From NCBI GenBank assembly GCA_001782475.1, contig MFOT01000007.1, forward strand, positions 1 to 50,274: DNA of 50,274 nt, written 5' to 3'. The stretch is from Candidatus Levybacteria bacterium RIFCSPLOWO2_01_FULL_38_21. Lineage in GTDB: Bacteria > Patescibacteriota > Microgenomatia > Levybacterales > UBA12049. This document shows, piece by piece, positions 39,732 through 46,721 of the stretch. Numbering within the stretch: position 1 is the stretch's first letter; each line of letters opens with the position of its first letter. The position numbers were made by a program, and so were the translations under genes. The notes below the pieces were generated by a model. The model made no database searches, had not been told where the DNA came from, and saw only the letters and a program-made list of their open reading frames with translations.

Positions 39732-40436
39732 GTGGCGAAGAATCACAAATTTTCAAAAAGTGAAGCGATAAAGTTCGGCCTTAACTTTTTTAAAGCAAAT
39801 ATTGGCACTTTTGTAAAACTTGGACTTACTTATCTTTTAATATCTTATGTGTTAGGTGTAATCAGCGGTTTTTTCACGAGCCCAGCATTTGTATTAGGTT
39901 TAATTGCTACTTTATTCAAGCACCCAGTAATAAATATTTGGATAGTTATTGCAGGTGCATTCATCTCAATACTTTCACAAATTATCGTACTACTTGTAGA
40001 AATTGTTGTCCAGATAGGGCTCACTAAGATTACTCTTGAACTTTACGATGGCAAACCTTTAAACATTTCAAAATTTTACTCTCTCTATCCTCTTGCGCCC
40101 AGATATTTAGGCGCCACTATTATTTATATATTGATAACCATGGTTGGATTTATCCTTTTTATAATCCCTGGAATAATTTGGGCAATTAAATTCGGTTTTT
40201 ACAGCTATTTGATAGTTGATAAGAATGCAGGACTAATGGATTCGCTTAAGAAAAGTTCTTTATTAACGCAAGGAGTAAAAATGAATTTATTTATTTTTGG
40301 ACTTCTTTTGATTCTTTTTAATATTGCCGGCGTACTTGCCTTAGGCATCGGACTTTTGGTTACTATCCCTACCACATTAATGGCATCGGTTTACGTCTAT
40401 CGAAAACTCCTCTCCCAAACCCTATCCGTAGCTTAG
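39732..40436 (+). CDS. Polytopic membrane protein (glycerophosphodiester-phosphodiesterase-membrane-domain/DUF975-like)
   Basis: A 234-residue protein with five or six hydrophobic segments. They include LGLTYLLISYVLGVISGFF, IWIVIAGAFISILSQIIVLLVEIVVQIGL, LGATIIYILITMVGFILFIIPGIIWAIKFGF and FIFGLLLILFNIAGVLALGIGLLV. The motif IPGIIWAIKFGFYSYLIVDKNAGLMDSLKKSS is typical of DUF975 or GDPD-membrane-domain proteins (P-G-I-x-x-A...A-L-x-x-S). Function unknown, perhaps membrane homeostasis. It starts at GTG with no Shine-Dalgarno. Not in the same transcript as its upstream neighbours if its own promoter is used. Confidence 0.7.
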   Translation: MAKNHKFSKSEAIKFGLNFFKANIGTFVKLGLTYLLISYVLGVISGFFTSPAFVLGLIATLFKHPVINIWIVIAGAFISILSQIIVLLVEIVVQIGLTKITLELYDGKPLNISKFYSLYPLAPRYLGATIIYILITMVGFILFIIPGIIWAIKFGFYSYLIVDKNAGLMDSLKKSSLLTQGVKMNLFIFGLLLILFNIAGVLALGIGLLVTIPTTLMASVYVYRKLLSQTLSVA

Positions 40437-40458
40437 TTTGATGATATAATATCCATAA

Positions 40459-41382
40459 ATGGAAAAGTTTGTTCTAATTGATGGGAATGCGATTGTTCAT
40501 CGGGCATATCATGTAATGCCGCCATTAACGCGCTCAGATGGTACTCCAACCGGCGCTGTCCAGGGATTTTTTTCCATGATTCTTAAAATAATTCAGGAAC
40601 TTAAGCCAGCTCATATCGCCATTGCTTTTGACAGTCCAAGCCCAAATTTTAGAAAAGAACTTTTTAAAGAATACCAATCCCAGAGACCTGCAATGGAAAG
40701 CGATCTTTCGCCGCAATTCGGAATAATCCAAGGGATTTTGAAGAATGCAAGAATACCTGTTTATGCTGTTGATGGACTTGAAGCAGACGATATTATAGGT
40801 ACAATTTCGGAGAAAGCCAAAGAAACCGGGCATCTGGTTTATATTTTAACTGGAGATAGAGACATGCTTCAGCTTGTCAATCATAAAACAAAAGTTTTAG
40901 CTCCAGTTAAGGGAATTTCTGAAATGGTGCTTTTCGATGAAGGAAAAGTCAGAGAAAAATATGGCATAACCCCCGAACAATTCGTAGAGCTTAAGGCTTT
41001 GATGGGTGATAATTCTGATAATTACCCCGGTGTTTCAGGAATAGGGCCCAAGACAGCTGCAGATTTAATCAAGGAATATGGATCCGTTGACAATATTTAC
41101 AAAAATATCTCAAAAATAAAATCTAAAAACCCAAAACTGGCTGAAAAACTTGAGGAAGGAAAAAGTAACGCAAAGCTTGCCCATCAGCTGGCAACGATTT
41201 TAACAGATGCACCATTTGCCTATGATTTTTCAGACTGCGATATGAAAAATTTAGATATAGAAGGATTCAAAAAAGCCCTTGAGGCTTATGATTTTAAAAC
41301 ACTCCCAAAACGGCTTGATGGAGTTTTTAAAAAGAGCGGAAAAATAGATAAAATTTCGAAAACGCAGATGAAATTAATATGA
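40459..41382 (+). CDS. Stand-alone 5'-3' exonuclease (PolA N-terminal-like)
   Basis: A 307-residue flap/5' nuclease corresponding to the N-terminal domain of DNA polymerase I, with no polymerase domain attached. Markers are LIDGNAIVHRAYH, TGAVQGFFSMILKI, IAFDSPSPNFRKEL, YAVDGLEADDIIG, ILTGDRDMLQLV and LMGDNSDNYPGVSGIGPKTAADLI (H3TH). The acidic metal ligands are all present. It probably removes RNA primers and flaps, whose nicks the ATP-dependent ligase could seal. An extended -10 (TGATATAAT, core 40445-40450) lies 8 bases before the ATG. Confidence 0.9.
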   Translation: MEKFVLIDGNAIVHRAYHVMPPLTRSDGTPTGAVQGFFSMILKIIQELKPAHIAIAFDSPSPNFRKELFKEYQSQRPAMESDLSPQFGIIQGILKNARIPVYAVDGLEADDIIGTISEKAKETGHLVYILTGDRDMLQLVNHKTKVLAPVKGISEMVLFDEGKVREKYGITPEQFVELKALMGDNSDNYPGVSGIGPKTAADLIKEYGSVDNIYKNISKIKSKNPKLAEKLEEGKSNAKLAHQLATILTDAPFAYDFSDCDMKNLDIEGFKKALEAYDFKTLPKRLDGVFKKSGKIDKISKTQMKLI

Positions 41383-41412
41383 CCCCACACAATCTTACCG
41401 TTTGCCTTCAAG

Positions 41413-41442
41413 TTCTATTCGAACACGGCTCACGGAGCGATT
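41413..41442 (+). repeat. Leader repeat shared with 50118-50147
   Basis: TTCTATTCGAACACGGCTCA and ten further bases match 26 of 30 positions with the leader of the EndoQ-like gene. Both copies are preceded by ATCTTAC and lie directly upstream of a gene. The repeat is inside the ORF-track frame of the glycosyltransferase but upstream of its probable GTG start. Confidence 0.65.
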
Positions 41443-41464
41443 TGGCGGGGCAAGAGGTTGCAGT

Positions 41465-42631
41465 GTGAAAATAGCTATAGTACACGACTATATAAAGGAA
41501 TACGGGGGAGCGGAGAGGGTTTTGGAAGCTCTTCATGAAATTTTTCCTGATGCGCCGGTCTATACCACAGTTTTTTTACCTGAATTTCTTGGGCCTCACG
41601 AAAACAGATTTAAAAACTTTAAAATAAAGACTTCGTTTCTTCAATATTTACCATTTAAGGAAAAACTAATAAGTCCGATTCGTGTAATCGCGCCATTGGT
41701 CTTTAAATCTTTCAATTTCTCGGGCTTTGACGTTGTTATTGTTTCTGCAACAGGAGCCTATTCTCCAAATGGAAAATGGAAAATGGACAATGGAAAATTT
41801 CCAATCCATATATGTTACTGCCATACTCCTCCAAGATATCTTTATGGTTTTGCAACAGCCAGGGAGTGGAAGAATAATTTAATTTTCCGAGTTTTTGGAG
41901 AGCTTGCAAATCATTTTTTAAGGTTAGTTGATTATAAAAGCTCCCAAAATGTAGATTACTTTATTGCAAATTCAAAAAATGTTGCAGGGAGGATCAAGAA
42001 GTTTTATAGAAGAGATGCTGTTGTAATTTACCCGCCGGTTGACACTAATTCAAAATTCAAAATTCAAAATTCAAAATTGAAAGTCAAAAGTCAAAAGGAT
42101 GGATATTTTCTGGCGGGGGGAAGGATAGCACGGCCAAAAAACATTGAGCTGATAATCAAAACTTTTGAAAAACTTAAACTTCCTCTTAAAATCTTCGGGC
42201 GAAGTTTTGGAGGCCTCGATATCGAAAGCGAATCACGAATCACGAATAACGAATCACGAATCGAATATCTTGGAGAAGTAAGCGATGAAGATAAGTACGA
42301 GCTTATGAGAAATGCTACGGCATTTATTTTTGCTTCAGTTGATGAGGATTTCGGCATTACTCCGGTTGAGGCAATGAGCGTTGGAACACCGGTTATCGCG
42401 TATCGATCGGGTGGAGTAGTAGAATCGGTGGTTGACCCTTCGACACGCTCAGGGCAAGCGGTGACGGGAATATTTTTTGAAGAATTATCGCTCGAGAGCT
42501 TGAGTAAAGCAATCAAACAATTTAACAATCTAACAATCAATCCGCAGGATTGCATTTCCCAAGCCCAAAAATTCTCAAAAGAGAGGTTTAAGAGAGAAAT
42601 AAAAGAGTTTGTGGGGAAAATATATGCCTGA
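41465..42631 (+). CDS. GT4-family glycosyltransferase
   Basis: A 388-residue retaining GT-B enzyme. The N-terminal domain starts VKIAIVHDYIKEYGGAERVLEAL and includes ICYCHTPPRYLYGF. The C-terminal nucleotide-sugar domain has GRIARPKNIELIIKTF and MRNATAFIFASVDEDFGITPVEAMSVGTPVIAY with the E-x7-E motif. It probably builds a cell-surface polysaccharide. The GTG at 41465 is preferred because upstream codons belong to a repeat. The gene is unusually loaded with in-frame repeats: NGKWKMDNGK, NSKFKIQNSKLKVKSQK, ESRITNNESR and DPSTRSGQA. It overlaps mutM by 8 bp. Confidence 0.9.
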   Translation: MKIAIVHDYIKEYGGAERVLEALHEIFPDAPVYTTVFLPEFLGPHENRFKNFKIKTSFLQYLPFKEKLISPIRVIAPLVFKSFNFSGFDVVIVSATGAYSPNGKWKMDNGKFPIHICYCHTPPRYLYGFATAREWKNNLIFRVFGELANHFLRLVDYKSSQNVDYFIANSKNVAGRIKKFYRRDAVVIYPPVDTNSKFKIQNSKLKVKSQKDGYFLAGGRIARPKNIELIIKTFEKLKLPLKIFGRSFGGLDIESESRITNNESRIEYLGEVSDEDKYELMRNATAFIFASVDEDFGITPVEAMSVGTPVIAYRSGGVVESVVDPSTRSGQAVTGIFFEELSLESLSKAIKQFNNLTINPQDCISQAQKFSKERFKREIKEFVGKIYA

Positions 42632-43559
42632 GTTACCAGAGGTTGAGACAATTAAATTAGGGCTTCAAAAATATCTCATTGGACATCGGATTGAAGGGGT
42701 TGATGTTAGGCTTCCCAAAATTGTTCAGGGGAATGTCAAAGATATTGAGGGCGGTAAGGTTATCGCCGTCAGACGATTTGGAAAAGGGCTGGTCATTGAT
42801 CTTGATAACGATTACTCAATCGCAATTCACATAAAACTCACAGGACAACTCATCTATAGAGGACCAAATCTTAGACAAAAAGTAAAACTGTCCAAAAAAG
42901 TCGGGGGAAGCTTACCTAATAAGTGGACTCACGTGATATTCAAACTCAAAAGTCAACCCGTTCGACAAGCTCAGGACAAGAAGACAAAAGTTAAAAGTGC
43001 AACTCAAAACTCAAAAGCTACAGATGCTTATCTTTATTACAATGATATTCGGCAGTTTGGATGGATTAGAATAGTTGAAAGTTCAAAGTTAAAAGATTTA
43101 AGCTTCTTCAGAGACTTGGGGCCAGAGCCTCCAGTCACAATGTCGATAGGGGTTCAACCCCTTACGCTAGAATTGTTTAAAAAAATAGTCAATTCATTAA
43201 ACACGGCAATAAAACCACTTCTTATGGATCAAAAGAGAATTGGGGGAATTGGAAATATTTATGCAAACGATGCTTTATTTGATGCTGAAATAGATCCAGG
43301 AAGAAAAGCAAAAAGCTTAAGTGATGCGGAGATTAAAAAACTTTATAACTCTATTCTTAAGGTTCTCAAAATCGGCCTTAGAGAAGAGGGGGCATCTGAA
43401 CTTAGTTTTGTAAATGCATTAGGAGAAGAGGGGAGTTATCAGAATCATTTTCTTGTTTATGGAAGGGAAGGTCAGAAATGTAAAAGGTGTAACGGAATTA
43501 TAAAAAAAATAATCTTGGGTGGCCGCGGAACCTACTTCTGCCCAAACTGCCAAAAATAA
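42624..43559 (+). CDS. mutM: Formamidopyrimidine-DNA glycosylase
   Basis: Base-excision repair glycosylase/AP lyase (311 residues). The start at 42624 gives MPELPEVETIK, exposing the catalytic Pro after Met removal with the Glu following; the track start at 42609 would block this. DIRQFGWIR, LLMDQKRIGGIGNIYANDALF (H2TH) and the terminal zinc finger CKRCNGIIKKIILGGRGTYFCPNC are intact. An insert of about 25 residues near 110 (QPVRQAQDKKTKVKSATQNSKAT) combines the TTCGACAAGCTCAGGACAAG element with short repeats, and here the element is read in a different frame from the PSTGSGQ copies. Confidence 0.95.
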   Translation: MPELPEVETIKLGLQKYLIGHRIEGVDVRLPKIVQGNVKDIEGGKVIAVRRFGKGLVIDLDNDYSIAIHIKLTGQLIYRGPNLRQKVKLSKKVGGSLPNKWTHVIFKLKSQPVRQAQDKKTKVKSATQNSKATDAYLYYNDIRQFGWIRIVESSKLKDLSFFRDLGPEPPVTMSIGVQPLTLELFKKIVNSLNTAIKPLLMDQKRIGGIGNIYANDALFDAEIDPGRKAKSLSDAEIKKLYNSILKVLKIGLREEGASELSFVNALGEEGSYQNHFLVYGREGQKCKRCNGIIKKIILGGRGTYFCPNCQK

Positions 43560-43615
43560 TTTCCCGGATTTTCAAACTGCTTGTTTTTTGATACCATAGA
43601 TGTTAACATTAGTGT

Positions 43616-43649
43616 CTAGTACTGAGCGCAGCCGAAGTGCTAGTTTTTT
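43616..43649 (+). terminator. Intrinsic terminator after mutM
   Basis: CTAGTACT-gagcgcagccga-AGTGCTAG (one G-U pair) followed by six T. The loop sequence CTGAGCGCAGCCGAAG marks it as a member of the palindromic repeat family, so the repeat seems to serve as terminator. Further copies of the family fill 43650-43700. Confidence 0.65.
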
Positions 43650-43715
43650 ATGCGTTCGACAGACTCAGCACAAGTGCGTTCGGCGAGCTTACCATAAATG
43701 CATTCGATATAAATT

Positions 43716-44423
43716 ATGGGCAATAATCATAAGGAAAAGATTGTAATGTCCGTCGGAGGATCCCTCATTGTTCCAAACGGAGGGATCAACACCGATTTTC
43801 TTAAGAAGCTTAATGCTTTTATAAGAAAGCAACTGGCGAAAAATAAAAACCGCCAGTTTTTTTTGGTTGGAGGAGGAGGATCAATAGCAAGACACTACCG
43901 TGATGCCGGAGAAATAGTTGTCGGACACGAACTCACCCGCGATGATTTGGACTGGCTTGGGATTCATGCAACAAAACTGAATGCACATCTTGTAAGAACC
44001 ATCTTCCGTGACATTGCCCACCCCTATATTCTTAAACACTACGAAATTATAAGAAAAGTTACGGAGCCAGTTGTGGTTGCTGCAGGATGGAAGCCGGGCT
44101 GGTCTACAGATTATGATGCTATTCTTCTTTGCGAAGATTACAACGTGAGAACTGTAGTGAATTTAACCAATATCGAAAAAGTTTACGATAAAGATCCTAA
44201 AAAACATAATGACGCTAAGTCCTTCGATAAGATTTCTTGGTCAAACTTTAGAAAAATAGTAGGAGATGAATGGATCCCTGGAATTAATGCTCCATTTGAT
44301 CCTGTCGCTTCGAAAAAAGCGCAGGAATTAGGTGTTACAGTTATCGTTATTAAAGGAGACGATTTTGAGAATCTTGAGAATTATTTTAACGGCAAAAAAT
44401 TCGTCGGAACTGTTATTAAATAA
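43716..44423 (+). CDS. UMP kinase, archaeal-type amino-acid-kinase family
   Basis: A 235-residue amino-acid-kinase-fold protein. MSVGGSLIVPNGGINTDFLKKL supplies the phosphate-binding GGS, then FFLVGGGGSIARHYRDAG, a central AAGWKPGWSTDYDAILLCE and VVNLTNIEKVYDKDPKKHNDAK; it ends in VIKGDDFENLENYFNGK. The lack of bacterial PyrH regulatory features and the GWKPGWSTDYDA motif point to the archaeal/spirochaete UMP kinase subgroup, which makes UDP from UMP. Aspartokinase-like alternatives are less likely given the length and motifs. Confidence 0.85.
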   Translation: MGNNHKEKIVMSVGGSLIVPNGGINTDFLKKLNAFIRKQLAKNKNRQFFLVGGGGSIARHYRDAGEIVVGHELTRDDLDWLGIHATKLNAHLVRTIFRDIAHPYILKHYEIIRKVTEPVVVAAGWKPGWSTDYDAILLCEDYNVRTVVNLTNIEKVYDKDPKKHNDAKSFDKISWSNFRKIVGDEWIPGINAPFDPVASKKAQELGVTVIVIKGDDFENLENYFNGKKFVGTVIK

Positions 44424-44502
44424 AATATAAAATAGAAAATATAAAAAATACAAATCAAAAATCCTCTTTGCTTTAGAAAATTCAGAGTGTTACAATTTAG
44501 CC

Positions 44503-45579
44503 ATGTTTCTCAAGTCCCTCACTCTTGCCAATTTTAGAAACTACGAGAAAGCAGATTTTAAATTCACAAAAGACATAGCAGTGCTTATTGGTCCCAATAC
44601 TTGCGGGAAAACGAATTTTGTAGAAGGTGTTTTCTATCTTGCAATGGGAAGAAGTTTTAGGGCAGAAAAAGATTTAGATTTGATAAGTTTTGGAAAAAAT
44701 ATTGCCCGAATTAAGGCAGAACTTGCGGAAAAGAAAGAGCTTTTTGTTATTATCTCCAAAGAGGAATTAGATACTCGAGAAACCATCCGCAAAAAATATT
44801 TAGTAAATGGAGTCTTGAAAAAACGCTCGGATTTTGCAGGAAATTTGGTTTGCGTGCTTTTTTCTCCCGAGGATTTGGACATTATAATCGGTTCTCCGGT
44901 CTTACGAAGAAGATTATTGAACGATCTTTTAGAGCAAGTAGACAGAGACTATAGAAACGCGATCATAGCATATACAAAAGCACTTCGGCAAAGAAACGCA
45001 CTTTTAGACAGAGTGAAAGAGTCGGGAGTAAGAAATGAGAAACTTTTTGAATACTGGGATAATCTTCTAATACAAAACGGAGCGGTTATTACAAAAAAAA
45101 GAGGAGAATTTATTCAGTTTATCAATAACTTCCCAAAAGAAATCTTTGATTTTGTCGCTTTTTATGATAAAAGTATAATCTCAAGCGCAAGACTCATACA
45201 ATATAAAGACGCGGAAGTTGGAGCAGGGGTAACTTTGGTCGGTCCCCACAGAGATGATATATCTTTTCATATGTATCCTTCGACAGGCTCAGGACAAGCA
45301 ATAACTCATGATATAAAATCATTCGGGTCAAGAGGGCAACAGAGGCTTACAATTTTACAGCTTAAATTAATTGAGCTCTCATTTATAGAAAAACTTACGG
45401 GAGAGCGCCCAATACTTGTTCTTGACGATATCTTTTCAGAACTTGACAGCGATCATATAAGACTTGTCCTTGAGATGATCAAAGATCAACAAACTTTTAT
45501 TACAACAACTCACAAAGAATTTCTGGATAAAAAAACCATAGAAAACTCTGAAATGATAGAATTGAAAGAAAGAAGTTAA
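44503..45579 (+). CDS. recF: DNA replication and repair protein RecF
   Basis: A 358-residue SMC-like ATPase that loads RecA at gaps. FLKSLTLANFRNYEKADFKF and IGPNTCGKTNFVEGVFYLAMGRSFR contain Walker A; LVGPHRDDISFHM and FGSRGQQRLTILQLKLIEL are the signature region; ERPILVLDDIFSELDSDH is Walker B. The insert YPSTGSGQAITHD (near 260, DNA 45278-45299) breaks the normally contiguous segment between the HRDD and SRGQQR motifs. dnaA and dnaN are not adjacent, unlike in many bacteria. The next gene starts one base after the stop. Confidence 0.95.
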   Translation: MFLKSLTLANFRNYEKADFKFTKDIAVLIGPNTCGKTNFVEGVFYLAMGRSFRAEKDLDLISFGKNIARIKAELAEKKELFVIISKEELDTRETIRKKYLVNGVLKKRSDFAGNLVCVLFSPEDLDIIIGSPVLRRRLLNDLLEQVDRDYRNAIIAYTKALRQRNALLDRVKESGVRNEKLFEYWDNLLIQNGAVITKKRGEFIQFINNFPKEIFDFVAFYDKSIISSARLIQYKDAEVGAGVTLVGPHRDDISFHMYPSTGSGQAITHDIKSFGSRGQQRLTILQLKLIELSFIEKLTGERPILVLDDIFSELDSDHIRLVLEMIKDQQTFITTTHKEFLDKKTIENSEMIELKERS

Positions 45580-45580
45580 A

Positions 45581-46435
45581 ATGAATAAATTCGATCCTAA
45601 GGTTTTTAAAAAATTGTATAGACCGCCGTCTAATTCTCACAAAGGGCAAAATGGAAAACTAATGATTATCGGAGGATCAAAGCTTTTTCACGCCGCATCT
45701 CTTTGGTCTTTGAAGGTTGCATCAAGAATAGTAGATATGGTTTTTTATTCATCCATTTCCGAAAACAACCAGATAGTCCAAAAGGCAAAAGAGGAATTTA
45801 GAGACGGAATTGTGGTACCAAGAGATAGAATCGATGATTATATAAATGAGGTAGACTGCATTTTAATAGGTCCCGGACTTCCAAGAGAGGAGGGGCAGGA
45901 GAAGGGGGATGATGATACAAAAGGCCTTACAGAGAAACTGCTTAAGAAATATCCCAACAAAAAATGGGTTATAGACGGAGGTTCTCTGCAAATGATGGAT
46001 TTGGAGATTATCCCGCGCAGTTCAATCTTGACTCCCCACAAAGGAGAGTTTGAGGTGCTCAAATTAAAAATTAAAAATGAAAAATTAAAAACGACAATTC
46101 AAAATTTAAAATTAGAAGAACAAGTTAAGATTTTTGCCGAAGAGTTCAATTGTATTGTACTTCTGAAGGGAAAAGAAGATATCATTTGCTCCCCCAGTGA
46201 ATGTTTAATTGTTGAAGGGGGGAATGCTGGTATGACAAAGGGAGGAACAGGAGATGTTTTGGCAGGTCTTGTCGCGGCTTTATATTGTAAAAACCAAGCT
46301 TTTCTTTCTGCTTGCGCAGGGTCTTCCATCAACAAAAAGGCAGGAGACAGCCTCTATAAAAAAGTAGGTTATTATTTTAATGCGTCCGATCTAGTCGACG
46401 AAATCCCAAAGGCGATGAAAAAATTAATCCTCTGA
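45581..46435 (+). CDS. ADP-dependent NAD(P)H-hydrate dehydratase
   Basis: A 284-residue ribokinase-like repair enzyme that dehydrates damaged NAD(P)HX. The opening YRPPSNSHKGQNGKLMIIGGS matches the NnrD/CARKD entry, followed by IGPGLPREE, WVIDGGSLQMM, ILTPHKGEFEVL, LLKGKEDIICSPSE and GNAGMTKGGTGDVLAGLVAAL with the catalytic Asp of GTGD. Only the dehydratase half is present; the epimerase NnrE domain is absent. An in-frame AT-rich repeat (46063-46115) adds LKIKNEKLKTTIQNLKLEE. Its 3' end overlaps the convergent DUF5654 gene by 12 bp. Confidence 0.9.
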   Translation: MNKFDPKVFKKLYRPPSNSHKGQNGKLMIIGGSKLFHAASLWSLKVASRIVDMVFYSSISENNQIVQKAKEEFRDGIVVPRDRIDDYINEVDCILIGPGLPREEGQEKGDDDTKGLTEKLLKKYPNKKWVIDGGSLQMMDLEIIPRSSILTPHKGEFEVLKLKIKNEKLKTTIQNLKLEEQVKIFAEEFNCIVLLKGKEDIICSPSECLIVEGGNAGMTKGGTGDVLAGLVAALYCKNQAFLSACAGSSINKKAGDSLYKKVGYYFNASDLVDEIPKAMKKLIL

Positions 46436-46705
46436 TTGTTTTTGTAGTTTTTGGGCAAGGCGGGAGAGCTGAAGTGTTACAACAACTGCAAGAAAGGTAA
46501 TTACAATTGCATAGATAAGTAAGGAGATTATTCCTGAATTTTGAGGAAGCCATTTTTTAATGTAATTGCTTACAAGTTCCTGAATAAAATTATTCCATGC
46601 TAAAGCTGCTACTAGGCCAAAACCGCTTGTTGATAAGGTTACCATTTGTTTAACAACCTCAATATGCAGTTTTTGCGATTCCTTGCTTTGTTTTTTCTCA
46701 GACAT
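46424..46705 (-). CDS. DUF5654 family small membrane protein
   Basis: A 93-residue protein: charged N-terminus (MSEKKQSKESQKLHIEVVKQM), then VTLSTSGFGLVAALAWNNFIQELV and SLLIYAIVITFLAVVVTLQL as two membrane segments, with a charged tail. The TLxTxxFGLVAALAWNxxI motif is the mark of DUF5654, small membrane proteins of archaea and candidate-phyla bacteria without assigned function. Divergent from fic; the two ATGs are only 16 bp apart and share a palindromic -10 region. Confidence 0.8.
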   Translation of the reverse strand: MSEKKQSKESQKLHIEVVKQMVTLSTSGFGLVAALAWNNFIQELVSNYIKKWLPQNSGIISLLIYAIVITFLAVVVTLQLSRLAQKLQKQSED

Positions 46706-46709
46706 CGAA

Positions 46710-46719
46710 TATAATTATA
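46710..46719. promoter_or_regulatory. Shared palindromic -10 region for fic and DUF5654
   Basis: ATATAATTATAT contains TATAAT for the plus strand (46710-46715) and TATAAT for the minus strand (46714-46719). Start codons lie 6 bases (fic, 46722) and 8 bases (DUF5654, 46705) away on either side, so both mRNAs would be leaderless and their open complexes mutually exclusive. Confidence 0.6.
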
Positions 46720-46721
46720 TC

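Noticed and set aside
41402-41464. N-terminal extension of the glycosyltransferase
   Set aside because: It is encoded by a repeat shared with another leader; the GT4 fold starts at VKIAIVHDY.
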